64,000 nt of DNA from an uncultured Brachyspira sp. (GTDB lineage Bacteria > Spirochaetota > Brachyspiria > Brachyspirales > Brachyspiraceae), in contig NZ_CAJUPR010000007.1 in assembly GCF_910588665.1 (NCBI RefSeq), forward strand, positions 56,494 to 120,493, in the 5' to 3' direction. Positions 8,217 to 16,713 of this stretch are shown piece by piece. Numbering within the stretch: the first letter of the stretch is position 1; each line of letters begins with the position of its first letter. The translations under genes were made by a program, and so were the position numbers. Under the pieces are notes generated by a model. The model saw only the letters and a program-made list of their open reading frames with translations. It did not search any database and was not told the DNA's origin.

Positions 8217-9038
8217 ATGATGACATCAGTTTTAGTGGCTTCAATATCTTCAGGCTTAATTGCTTTGATATTGGCTGTTTTATTAATATTTTCTTCAAAG
8301 ATTTTCAGAGTTGAAGTTGATGAGAGGGTTGCAGTTCTTACGGAAATGCTTCCGGGGGCAAATTGCGGCGGATGCGGTTTTCCTGGATGTGCTCAGTTTG
8401 CTAAAGCTTTAGTTGACGATAAGGCTCCTGTTGATGGATGTTCTGTAGGCGGTGCCGATACTGCTTCTAAAATAGCAGATTATTTGGGAAAAGTGGCTCC
8501 CGAACAGAAAGACAGAACAAGAGCTTATATTTTCTGTCATGGGCATGATGGAATAGCCAAATCTGACAGAGTTTACAGCGGCGCTGAAACCTGTGTTTCA
8601 GCTGTTGCCGCAGGAGGAAATAAAAATTGTTCCTACGGCTGCGTCGGTTTTTATGATTGTATGAACTCCTGCGATTTCGGTGCAATTATTAAAGATGATA
8701 AAACAGGAATGCCTGTTATAGTAGAAGATAAATGTGTCTCCTGCAGCGCATGCGTTAAGGCATGTCCTCAGAAACTAATAGAAATTCATCCTGTATCTCA
8801 GAAAATTCATGTTTATTGTAAGTCAAAAGATAAAGGTCCTGTTTCTAAAAAGGCATGCGACAGAGCTTGTATAGGATGCAGTATATGCGTTAAAAATACT
8901 AAAGAAGGCGGTATAAAAATTGATAATTATCTTGCAATAATTGATTATGAAGATTATTCCGTTACAGATGAAAGTATAGCCAAGTGTCCTACTAAAGCTA
9001 TTACAGATGAGAGAGTTAATTCCGTATTAAATATCTGA
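8217..9038 (+). CDS. rnfB: Electron transport complex subunit RnfB (polyferredoxin)
   Basis: A 273-residue protein with an N-terminal membrane anchor (residues 3-27). A Fes-type cluster motif follows (C50, C53, C58 in ANCGGCGFPGC, and a Cys in APVDGC). Further Cys clusters include CSYGCVGFYDCMNSC, the ferredoxin motif CVSCSACVKACP, and ACIGCSICVK ending with a late Cys in AKCPTKAI. This is the ferredoxin-facing subunit that feeds electrons into the complex. It is preceded by AAGGA and lies 34 bases after rnfA. An ATG one codon downstream could be the true start. A terminator follows, so rnfEAB ends here. Confidence 0.93.
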   Translation: MMTSVLVASISSGLIALILAVLLIFSSKIFRVEVDERVAVLTEMLPGANCGGCGFPGCAQFAKALVDDKAPVDGCSVGGADTASKIADYLGKVAPEQKDRTRAYIFCHGHDGIAKSDRVYSGAETCVSAVAAGGNKNCSYGCVGFYDCMNSCDFGAIIKDDKTGMPVIVEDKCVSCSACVKACPQKLIEIHPVSQKIHVYCKSKDKGPVSKKACDRACIGCSICVKNTKEGGIKIDNYLAIIDYEDYSVTDESIAKCPTKAITDERVNSVLNI

Positions 9039-9065
9039 TTTTATTATTAGTTTTATAATATGTTA

Positions 9066-9105
9066 AAACAAGGGCGGTTTTATTTATAATTGCTCTTGTT
9101 TTTTA
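9066..9105 (+). terminator. Intrinsic terminator after rnfB
   Basis: AACAAGGGC and GCTCTTGTT form a stem around an AT-rich loop, followed by six T. Confidence 0.75.
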
Positions 9106-9260
9106 ATATATTATTTATCTTTGATATTTTATTTGCATAAAATTTGATATCATTATATAACTAGTCAAAAACATACTATAAACATATTGCTTTTTATTTC
9201 TGAATTATATTATACGGATTAATATATGATTTTATGTTTTTAATAATCAGGAAGTAAAAA

Positions 9261-10607
9261 ATGGAGCTTAATAATAAAACTTTGACGGAAAACGGCAGCA
9301 TTAATTTATTTTTCAGATTTGCATTGCCAAGTATATTAGGCATGATAATGGGAAGCGCCGCCGTATTTGTTGATGGATTTTTTGTGGCGCATTTTATATC
9401 GGCAGAAGCATTTACCGCTATTAATATAGTATGGCCTATAACTGCATTATCATTTGGTATCTATGTTATGTTAACTATAGGCTCTGTAGCTCTTGCAGGC
9501 AAATGTATAGGAGAAAATAATATAAGGCGTGCTAATTTAATATTTACTCAGACTTTGATTATGGTTCTTACTATAGCAAGCCTCCCTCTTTTGATAGTGT
9601 ATATTTTCAGAGAAAAGCTGCTTCCTATTTTCGGAGCGCATGGCGAAATCTATAAATTATCATTAGATTATATTGAAGGTGTTCTGACTGCAACATTCTT
9701 CTGGGGAATGGCTTATGTGCTTAGTCAGTTTGTGAGGCTTAACGGTTCTCCGAAATTTGCTTCTTTAATGTTTATAATATCGTCTTTTGCAAATATTATA
9801 TTAGATCCTATTTTCATTATTGTATTTAATTTTGGAATATGCGGAGCCGCTTGGGCTACAGCTTTGTCTCAGATGGCTGCTTTTATAATGGGACTTTTAT
9901 ATTTTTTTAAGCCTGACTGCAGATTAAAAATAATAAAGATTTACGGAGGATGGATATACATATTTAAAGCTGCATTAAATGGTTTTTCCGAGTTTTTAAG
10001 TAATCTTTCTTCGGGACTTATACCTTGGCTGTTTAATATAACTGCATATAATATTTCAGGCAACAGAGGAATATTAGTTTATTCTGTGGCAAACTATGCT
10101 GTAATGTTTTTTATAATGTTTGCATATTCTGTGGGGGAGGCATTAGAGCCTTTAGTAAGTGTTTCTTACGGAGCTAAAAATAAAAACAGAATGAAAGATT
10201 TTTTGAAAATATCATTGCTTTTAATTTCTTTTGTATCAATACTTTCTTCTATTATACTTCTTATTGCTCCTAATTTGCTTGTCAATACTCTTCTGAAAGA
10301 TATTGACGGACAAATATTTAATGATGCCGTATTTTTTGTACGGACTTCAATACCTGCATTTATAGGAGTTGGAATTAATATTATAATGAGTGCATATTAT
10401 ACATCTGTTCAGAAAGCGGGAGCATCTGCAGTTGTGGCTGCTTTAAGAAGCATGATTTTGCCTATTTTGCTTGTACTTACATTGCCTAATATATTTGGGT
10501 TTATAGGTTTGGTTTTGGTTATTCCTATAAGTGAAATATCTGCTTTAATTGTTTCATTTGCATTGTATAAAAATAGAAATGCAGACCGCTTGATTTATGA
10601 TAAATGA
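9261..10607 (+). CDS. MATE family efflux transporter
   Basis: A 448-residue integral membrane protein with twelve predicted hydrophobic helices in two homologous halves. The N-terminal segment SINLFFRFALPSILGMIMGS followed by VDGFFVAH, and VNTLL near residue 340, fit the MATE fold (MepA/DinF-like branch). Such proteins export cationic drugs or metabolites using Na+ or H+ gradients. Substrate cannot be read from sequence. It stands alone, with 220 bases upstream and 150 downstream. The ATG is preceded by AGGAAG. Confidence 0.88.
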   Translation: MELNNKTLTENGSINLFFRFALPSILGMIMGSAAVFVDGFFVAHFISAEAFTAINIVWPITALSFGIYVMLTIGSVALAGKCIGENNIRRANLIFTQTLIMVLTIASLPLLIVYIFREKLLPIFGAHGEIYKLSLDYIEGVLTATFFWGMAYVLSQFVRLNGSPKFASLMFIISSFANIILDPIFIIVFNFGICGAAWATALSQMAAFIMGLLYFFKPDCRLKIIKIYGGWIYIFKAALNGFSEFLSNLSSGLIPWLFNITAYNISGNRGILVYSVANYAVMFFIMFAYSVGEALEPLVSVSYGAKNKNRMKDFLKISLLLISFVSILSSIILLIAPNLLVNTLLKDIDGQIFNDAVFFVRTSIPAFIGVGINIIMSAYYTSVQKAGASAVVAALRSMILPILLVLTLPNIFGFIGLVLVIPISEISALIVSFALYKNRNADRLIYDK

Positions 10608-10757
10608 GTCTAAGTCATTGACTTAATTTATTTTAAATGCATATCAGCAATAAAAAATATTAATTTACTTGTTTTATTTTATATATTTAGTATTATTTTT
10701 GTAAATGATTAATCGTCTAATTAATAAAATATATTGTAATTTTGTAAGGAGTTTTTA

Positions 10758-11771
10758 ATGACATATAAAGAAATTATAGAAAATGCAAAAGATTGCATGG
10801 GGTTTTGCAAAGCCTGTATTATATGTAACGGAAAGGTCTGTAAAAATATTATGCCAGGACCCGGCGCTAAAGGAGTAGGAGACGGTGCTATTAGAAATTA
10901 TGACAAATGGGGAGATATAAGACTTAATATGGATACAATATGCTCCAATGAAGATGTTGATGCTTCTTTTGAACTGTTCGGCAAAAAGTTTAAATATCCT
11001 ATATTTGCAGGACCTGTTGGGGCTGTTCAGCTTCATTACGGAAATAAATATACTGACGAAGAATATAATGATATATTAGTACAATCATGTTCGGAAGCTG
11101 GAATATGCGCTTTTACAGGAGACGGAGTTAATCCGAATGTAATGATAGCTGCTACTTCTATGATAAAAAAACAAAACGGCATAGGAATACCAACCGTTAA
11201 GCCTTGGAATATGGATGTCATTAAAGAAAAAATGAAATTAATTGCAGATTCAAATGCTTTTGCTGTAGCTATGGATATTGATGGTGCAGGACTTCCTTTT
11301 TTAAAAAATCTCACTCCTAAAGCGGGAAGCAAAACTGCAGACGAATTAAGACAAATAAAAGAAATTGCTAAAAGACCTTTTATAATAAAAGGCATAATGA
11401 CTGTAAAAGGAGCTCAAAAGGCTGTGGAGTCTGGAGCTGATGCTATTATAGTATCTAATCATGGCGGACGTGTGCTTGACCAATGCGCTTCCACAGCCGA
11501 AGTATTACCCGAGATAGCCGATGCTGTGAAAGGAAAAATAAAAATATTAGTTGACGGTGGAATCAGAAGCGGAGCTGATATATTAAAAGCTCTTGCCTTA
11601 GGTGCGGACGGAGCTGTTATTGCAAGAACTTTCGTAATAGCCGTTTACGGAGGAGGAGAAGAGGGCGTCAAATCTTATGCCGCTCAATTGGGTGCCGAAC
11701 TTGAAGATGCTATGGCTATGTGCGGAGTTCACAGCCTGAAAGAAATAACAAGAGATATTGTCAGGCTTTAA
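10758..11771 (+). CDS. FMN-dependent alpha-hydroxy-acid oxidase/dehydrogenase-like protein
   Basis: A 337-residue TIM-barrel flavoenzyme. The family motifs are present: SNHGGRVLDQ (near 232-241, with the catalytic His), DGGIRSGADILKALALGADG (near 266-285, phosphate binding) and the closing GARTF-like AVIARTF. The N-terminus has CKACIICNGKVC, a Cys-rich lead seen in anaerobe members of this family and possibly a metal or cluster site. Classical members oxidise lactate or glycolate; in strict anaerobes the true substrate is often unknown. A strong AAGGAG precedes the ATG. It is a single gene ending at a hairpin between convergent genes. Confidence 0.82.
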   Translation: MTYKEIIENAKDCMGFCKACIICNGKVCKNIMPGPGAKGVGDGAIRNYDKWGDIRLNMDTICSNEDVDASFELFGKKFKYPIFAGPVGAVQLHYGNKYTDEEYNDILVQSCSEAGICAFTGDGVNPNVMIAATSMIKKQNGIGIPTVKPWNMDVIKEKMKLIADSNAFAVAMDIDGAGLPFLKNLTPKAGSKTADELRQIKEIAKRPFIIKGIMTVKGAQKAVESGADAIIVSNHGGRVLDQCASTAEVLPEIADAVKGKIKILVDGGIRSGADILKALALGADGAVIARTFVIAVYGGGEEGVKSYAAQLGAELEDAMAMCGVHSLKEITRDIVRL

Positions 11772-11790
11772 TTTTTCTGCTTTTAAATAA

Positions 11791-11829
11791 TTCAATATAA
11801 GGAGAAATTAAATATCTCTTTATATTGAA
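11791..11829. terminator. Hairpin between convergent genes
   Basis: A 15-bp stem (TTCAATATAAGGAGA with its complement, one G-T pair) lies between two converging genes. The flanks are AT-rich but lack a clean T run, so terminator activity is likely but not certain. Confidence 0.55.
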
Positions 11830-11886
11830 TATTATTTTAAATTATAAATATTATTAATAATATTATAGATTTGTAATTTTAATCAA

Positions 11887-13521
11887 TTAAAAACTTAAAA
11901 AGTATAAATGATCATCGTAAATATCTTCTTTTATTTCAGAAGCCAATATAAACTCTACGGTTATATCTTTTTCTTTAGCTGTAGTTAAATTTAAGTTTAA
12001 ATCTGCTCTTCCAATAACTTTAGCAGGTGCATCCGTCAAAACTATAATTAATCTTTTTTTATTTATATATTCAAATTTCTCCAATGCTTCCTGCAAAGCC
12101 TCATACATAGGTTCCGCTTTATCTCCGCCTCCTGCAGCATAAAAATAATTAACTTCTCTGTTTATAAAATTGATATTATCGCTGAAATCTATTCTTTTTG
12201 TGAGATATGTATCTTGTACATCTCTGTAAAGCAGAAAACCTATTCTTGAATATTTATTATTATTAAACAGATTTCCAGCAATGCCGCTTATATCTCTTTT
12301 AATAGCTTTCAAATAAGGATGCATACTCTCAGTTGTATCAAGTACTATAACTAAATCAATTCCGCCGTCTTCTTTATATCTGTCAACAATATTTTTTAAT
12401 TTTTTATTTAATTCATCTGCATCTTTAACATAATTATTTGAAGTATTAAAGGATTTGCTTGCATTATTTAAAGTGTCTGCAGCCTCTCTATTATAATCAT
12501 TATTATTTTTCGCATCTATATTTATTTTTTCAGAAGATAAAGTTTTTGTTTCATTTTCACTGTTAATTTTTACCGAAGAATCTCTTTTTACTATCATTGT
12601 GTTTGTAGACTGCTCTATTACCCTATAGGAAGGTCTTATTTGAACGGCACCCTCATTTCCTGCATTAGGAATAGGAGGAGGTGTCTCTTTTTCCTTAATA
12701 TCAGCAGTTTCTAAACAATAATCTATCGGGTAGGTGAAGCTTTCTCCATGCATATTAAAAACATTAAAAGATAAATATCTGTCTTCAGGCAATTGTCTGA
12801 AATATGCTTTTATATAAAGTTTTTTTCCAAGTTCTCTATTGAAAGTATCTTCTAATATTATACCGCTGCTGTCATAATCGGAAATATTTCCAAAAGAAGT
12901 ATTTATTAATTTATATGAATTATTGGTTTTTCCTTCCCTGAAATAAAATGCGTATCTGCCGTTTTCTCCTCCTGAATAATATAAATAAAATGCATATAAA
13001 TCTCCCTCTTTTTCCACATTTCTAAGGCTGATGGAAGGAACTGCAGATGCTGTGTTATTAGGTTTTAATATTATATCTGTGTTTGATAATGTATTGCCGT
13101 TAATATCATAAGCCTCTAATATTAAATTAATATTGTCTCTCAATATGAATTGAGAATAATTATTTTTTCTATCTAAATAAACAGTGTTTGGAATAAAAAC
13201 ACTGAATACATCTCCTAATGTGTTAAGAAAGTCTGTGTTTTTTATATTAATTATGGAATTACCGCTTCCGCTATTATCAATATAAATATAGGAATTTCCG
13301 CCGCCGTTAAGCTTTAAAAGAAGTCTGAATCCTGATATATATGGTTTTTTCTTAATATTGATTTGATATCCGTTTACAAATTTTACTATTTCCACATCAT
13401 TTGTATTAATTCTCATAGAATAATTATTTGCACTATTTTGACCGTATAAATTTTCTAAAGTAGTAATGAATACTACCGATAAAATAACAAACAAATATTT
13501 ATATCTTATACTTCTCATCAT
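11887..13521 (-). CDS. Secreted protein with C-terminal von Willebrand factor A domain
   Basis: About 544 residues. The start is the ATG at 13521, 5 bases after GAGG, rather than the TTG further up. It has a Sec signal (YKYLFVILSVVFITTLENLYG), then about 350 residues of beta-rich and low-complexity sequence. A VWA domain follows from about residue 385 (IDLVIVLDTTESM, later YAAGGGDKAEPMYEALQEAL and RLIIVLTDAP). The MIDAS motif is DxTxS instead of the usual DxSxS, and T/D positions are partly kept. Likely periplasmic or surface-located, with a role in protein or metal-dependent binding. A GCCGATAA octamer lies 23 bases upstream of the start (see findings). Confidence 0.75.
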   Translation of the reverse strand: MMRSIRYKYLFVILSVVFITTLENLYGQNSANNYSMRINTNDVEIVKFVNGYQINIKKKPYISGFRLLLKLNGGGNSYIYIDNSGSGNSIINIKNTDFLNTLGDVFSVFIPNTVYLDRKNNYSQFILRDNINLILEAYDINGNTLSNTDIILKPNNTASAVPSISLRNVEKEGDLYAFYLYYSGGENGRYAFYFREGKTNNSYKLINTSFGNISDYDSSGIILEDTFNRELGKKLYIKAYFRQLPEDRYLSFNVFNMHGESFTYPIDYCLETADIKEKETPPPIPNAGNEGAVQIRPSYRVIEQSTNTMIVKRDSSVKINSENETKTLSSEKINIDAKNNNDYNREAADTLNNASKSFNTSNNYVKDADELNKKLKNIVDRYKEDGGIDLVIVLDTTESMHPYLKAIKRDISGIAGNLFNNNKYSRIGFLLYRDVQDTYLTKRIDFSDNINFINREVNYFYAAGGGDKAEPMYEALQEALEKFEYINKKRLIIVLTDAPAKVIGRADLNLNLTTAKEKDITVEFILASEIKEDIYDDHLYFLSF

Positions 13522-13745
13522 TAATACCTCTTGCAAATTATTATCGGCTGCGTGTATTATAAATCTGCATTATTATGTTAATTGTATTGTAATATTTTTA
13601 ATTAAAGTTTATATATGTTGTTATGTTTTTTATTATTGTTATGTTCGCTGACCGCATTTTTTATTATATCATATTTCTATTATTGTTTTATTTCTTTTTC
13701 TGATTTATTTAATGCTTTTCTTTTTTGGTATTGTTTTTTATTTTA

Positions 13746-13775
13746 TTTTTTTGCCGAAGGCACACACCGCAAAAA
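13746..13775 (+). repeat. Inverted repeat, left arm
   Basis: The core TTTTTGCCGAAGGCACACA followed by CCGCAAAAA matches the reverse complement of the right arm at 26 of 28 positions. Each arm is itself an imperfect palindrome (TTTTTGC ... GCAAAAA). Confidence 0.7.
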
Positions 13776-13965
13776 GAACCAAAAAAGCCGACTTCTTTTT
13801 TATCAAAATAAAGAAGAAAAAAACAATTACATTAATTTTTGAAAATCTGTTATTATATATTAATGCCTTTTATTGTTGCTATTCTTTTGGCTGCTTTGTT
13901 GTATTTTCAAGCTTTCTTACTACTGATAAACTTTTAAATATTAGCGTAGTTATTTTTTTGTTTTC

Positions 13966-13995
13966 TTTTTTTGCGCTGTGTGCCTTCTGCAAAAA
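13966..13995 (-). repeat. Inverted repeat, right arm
   Basis: The complement reads TTTTTGCAGAAGGCACACA then GCGCAAAAA, matching the left arm at 26 of 28 positions. The arms are about 190 bases apart. Confidence 0.7.
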
Positions 13996-14237
13996 AAAAA
14001 AATAATAAAGCGACAGACTGCCATTAAATAAATTTATTTAAGTCTTAAAGGCTGAAGAGAGCATAGTAATAATAATAAATAATGTTTTATAGTTATTATA
14101 AAATTATATCCTTTATAAATTTTTAGTATAATAATATTAAAATATTTAGTATTTTTTTATATATAATTAATTAATATCTTGATTTTTTTTATAGAGTATA
14201 TTATTATACTATCTAATTTTTTATAAGGTGGTACTGA

Positions 14238-15152
14238 ATGACGAAACAAAGTTTTGAATACTATGTAGAAGCAATAGAAAATAATGAGATTAATAAGCTT
14301 CAAATATTTCTTTTAACTGATGATGAAGAGTTTATTAATATTCGTGATGAAGACGGCAATACTCTATTACATCATGCGGCAATGCTGAGCAGTGACGGGG
14401 CAGTTGCAATGCTTATTGAGTGCAATCCGTTTATCAGAAATAATGAGGGAAAAACTGCATTTAATATAGCCTATGAAAATGATGATGTATATATAGCTAA
14501 AATGCTTGATAGCACCAGAGACAGCTGCAAAGGAAGCATGGCAGATATGATGAGAAAAAAAGGAAATAGATGAAAAAGAAATACCATTTTTCTTAACAGG
14601 CACTAAAGAAGATATTTTGCATAAATTTAAAGAAAATAAAAAAACTTCCAAAACAACTGCAGCAGACACAAAAGAAAATAAAAAAACATCTGAAAAAGAC
14701 AAAAAAATATTTTCTAAAGATTTGCTGCAGAATATTTTTAGTAAGTATATCTGACCGATGATAGTTATTTTAAAACAGCATTAGATAGTTTGAAAAAAGA
14801 TGAAGCAAAAACAATGATTCTTGAGATTTTAAGCTATGAAGAAGAAAATTTTAAGCTTGATGAAAAGTATAATGTTATTCTGCCTGATAATTTTCAAGTG
14901 ATTGCAGATTATGATAAAATAAACTTTAATGGCGAAATACTTTCAAATTATATAGAGGGTTTAGAAGAATACTTAGAGCTGGAAGAAATGGAGCTTTATG
15001 ATAATCCTGCTGATTTTAAAGGAGGGGACTATTTTGACGGAGATCCTGACGATGATGAAGAAGGGTTAGCAGACATGACTTTAGAAGAATGGGTAGCAGA
15101 GCAAACAGGGTATTTAAGGTATTTTATTGATGCTTTAAAGGATTTTAAATGA
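14238..15152 (+). pseudogene. Ankyrin-repeat protein gene broken by two frameshifts
   Basis: The first frame (14238-14573) encodes two ankyrin-like repeats (DEDGNTLLHHAAM, NEGKTAFNIAYEND) and stops right after MMRKKGNR. Removing one A from the A7 run near 14554-14560 continues the protein as KKEIDEKEIPFFLTGTKEDI through a Lys-rich linker to FSKYI-stop at 14754. Removing one TA from the TATAT near 14747 then continues it as SKYLTDDSYFKTALDSLKKD into the last frame, an acidic domain ending LRYFIDALKDFK. One gene of about 305 residues is thus broken twice, while its two outer parts share a frame. The next gene starts by ATGA overlap. Function is unknown; ankyrin domains bind proteins. Confidence 0.75.
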
Positions 15153-15493
15153 TGCAAAGATTAAAAAAACGTTGGGAAGAAGCTTATGAAGCTATGCCAA
15201 AACTCTATGAACTCCCCAACGGATTAATGGTAAATTTCACTTTAAGTGAGGATACCGATACGATTCTTTTTAAAGAACCTTGGGAGAATTTTGAATTAGA
15301 TGATGAAGATAAAGATGCAGAGTGGAGATTAAGCTTTTTTAGTATAAGTGAAAATAAACCTTTAGGATATTTAGAATACAAGGAAGCTTTAGAAAAATTA
15401 CAAGACTATGCTTTAATACAATCAGAAGAAAGAATCTTAATTAGAGCTATGAGTTTAAAAGAGCTCAAGGGCTTAGGATTAAAAGTATTGTAA
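15149..15493 (+). CDS. Hypothetical protein in accessory island
   Basis: A 114-residue acidic, Trp-containing soluble protein without recognised domain. The ATG overlaps the stop of the upstream broken ankyrin gene (ATGA), so they form one operon. A second ATG follows directly. No signal peptide. The size, acidity and position among small unknown genes next to an ankyrin protein resemble immunity-gene clusters of polymorphic toxin systems, but this is context only. Confidence 0.6.
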   Translation: MMQRLKKRWEEAYEAMPKLYELPNGLMVNFTLSEDTDTILFKEPWENFELDDEDKDAEWRLSFFSISENKPLGYLEYKEALEKLQDYALIQSEERILIRAMSLKELKGLGLKVL

Positions 15494-15543
15494 GATAGAG
15501 GATAGTCTTTATCAATAATTTTAGATTTAATAAAGGATTTGAG

Positions 15544-16233
15544 ATGATACAGCAGGAGATATTAGATGAAATTGTTATAAATTTTTGCAAAAAGCTAGAC
15601 AAATTTTCAGCACAATATGGCTTAAAAACAGAAGAATTTATAACTTTTGGTATTTTTGATAATTTACTTTTTACTTTTGAACACTATTTAGAGCAAGAGA
15701 AAAATTGCATAAGTCTTGATGTTTCTTTTAGGGTGAAATCCATAGAAAGTGATGAAATTTTATGCCAAGCTATAGGACTTGATAAGCCTGACTTAGATTT
15801 TAAAATCTTAAATGAATATGGTGTTAGATCTTTCCCATTTTCTTTTAAAAGTATGGAATTTTCTAATATACATGAATTACATGATTTTGCATTAGATGAT
15901 ATGGCGGAGGATACTTATAATGGTTTTTTAAAATCCTATAAGAAAAGCATAGAAAATCTTTTAAACGCTTTTAAGATTGATACATCTAGTACAGTTCAAG
16001 GACTTTATGATTATATCTATAAATATGAAAACAATAAAGATGTATTTTGGAAAGATAAATCCTTAATGCAAATTTTACTTCTTATAGAGTTAAATCAAAA
16101 AGAACAAGCGCTTAAGATTTTAAAAAATGACCCAAGAACTAATGAAGAACGTAAGATTTCTATAGAATATGATAATGGGGAAGCAGAAATATTTGATATT
16201 TTGATTTATTCTTTGGAGAATAATATTATATGA
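15544..16233 (+). CDS. Hypothetical protein in accessory island
   Basis: A 229-residue soluble protein with no recognised domain. The N-terminal two thirds look alpha/beta; the C-terminal part is helical (SLMQILLLIELNQKEQALKIL), like a single repeat hairpin. AAAGGA precedes the ATG. The stop overlaps the start of the next small gene (ATGA). Codon choice (more CAA/AGC/CGT, GCG, fewer TTA runs) differs somewhat from neighbouring spirochaete genes and reminds me of epsilonproteobacterial coding, which is an impression, not a measurement. Confidence 0.6.
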   Translation: MIQQEILDEIVINFCKKLDKFSAQYGLKTEEFITFGIFDNLLFTFEHYLEQEKNCISLDVSFRVKSIESDEILCQAIGLDKPDLDFKILNEYGVRSFPFSFKSMEFSNIHELHDFALDDMAEDTYNGFLKSYKKSIENLLNAFKIDTSSTVQGLYDYIYKYENNKDVFWKDKSLMQILLLIELNQKEQALKILKNDPRTNEERKISIEYDNGEAEIFDILIYSLENNII

Positions 16234-16388
16234 ATATCTCAAGCCAAAAAGATGTACTTAGACTACGATTGCAATATTTTTATATGGCAAGGTCTGATGA
16301 GCAGATTTTGAATTATCTTAATGACAAGGAATTAAGGCAAGATTTGCAAAGCTTTATGGAATCCTATGGCGAGGCAAAAGGCGAATAA
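16230..16388 (+). CDS. Small hypothetical protein
   Basis: A 52-residue helical, charged protein (MNISSQKDVLRLRLQYFYMA, ends SYGEAKGE). It starts by ATGA overlap with the upstream gene, which supports real translation despite the small size. No membrane segment or known motif. It may be the partner of the upstream protein. Confidence 0.5.
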   Translation: MNISSQKDVLRLRLQYFYMARSDEQILNYLNDKELRQDLQSFMESYGEAKGE

Positions 16389-16428
16389 ATCACGGGGATT
16401 TTGAGAATCCTCTAAAAGGATAAAGAAA

Positions 16429-16665
16429 ATGAAGTTTAAGAATATAAAACACGGAATCCCCTTTCAAAGAGAGTTTGAGTTAGAGGGTGAAAATATTGAC
16501 TTGCGCAATGATTTTTACTTGCATAAAATTAAAAACAGCGTAAAAACTTTGGAGTTGTTTTTAAAATCCAATAAAACAAATATAGGCGATGTAAAAATGA
16601 CTTTTTGGGATTGTGAGTTGTTGCATTTATGTGGGTATTGCGGGGATTTAAGTATCCCATTGTAA
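16429..16665 (+). pseudogene. Hypothetical protein, probably a truncated 5' part
   Basis: A 78-residue frame with a good AAAGGA site. The end (CGYCGDLSIPL-stop) is abrupt. In another frame the sequence continues plausibly as VIRRKFHYAGDKIPSAVF into the 3' end of thiD on the other strand. This suggests a one-base slip near 16660 and loss of the remaining gene where the GC-richer thiamine cassette begins. A remnant of unknown origin at 19516-19614, beyond the cassette, could be its missing end. Function unknown. Confidence 0.45.
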
Positions 16666-16713
16666 TCCGCCGAAAATTTCATTATGCTGGAGATAAAATC
16701 CCCTCTGCGGTTT

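Larger units (their letters stand above)
13522..14237. other. Gene-poor AT-rich region with an inverted repeat pair
   Basis: Several open frames occur, but they are T-rich, repeat Phe/Tyr/Leu/Cys and have no credible ribosome binding sites, so no gene is called. It contains the two arms of an inverted repeat (separate entries) and homopolymer runs of A and T. It separates the VWA gene from the accessory region. Confidence 0.55.

Noticed and set aside
13466..14005. Three plus-strand open frames rich in Phe, Tyr, Leu and Cys
   Set aside because: They arise from T-rich DNA, overlap each other, lack ribosome binding sites and show no domain-like composition.
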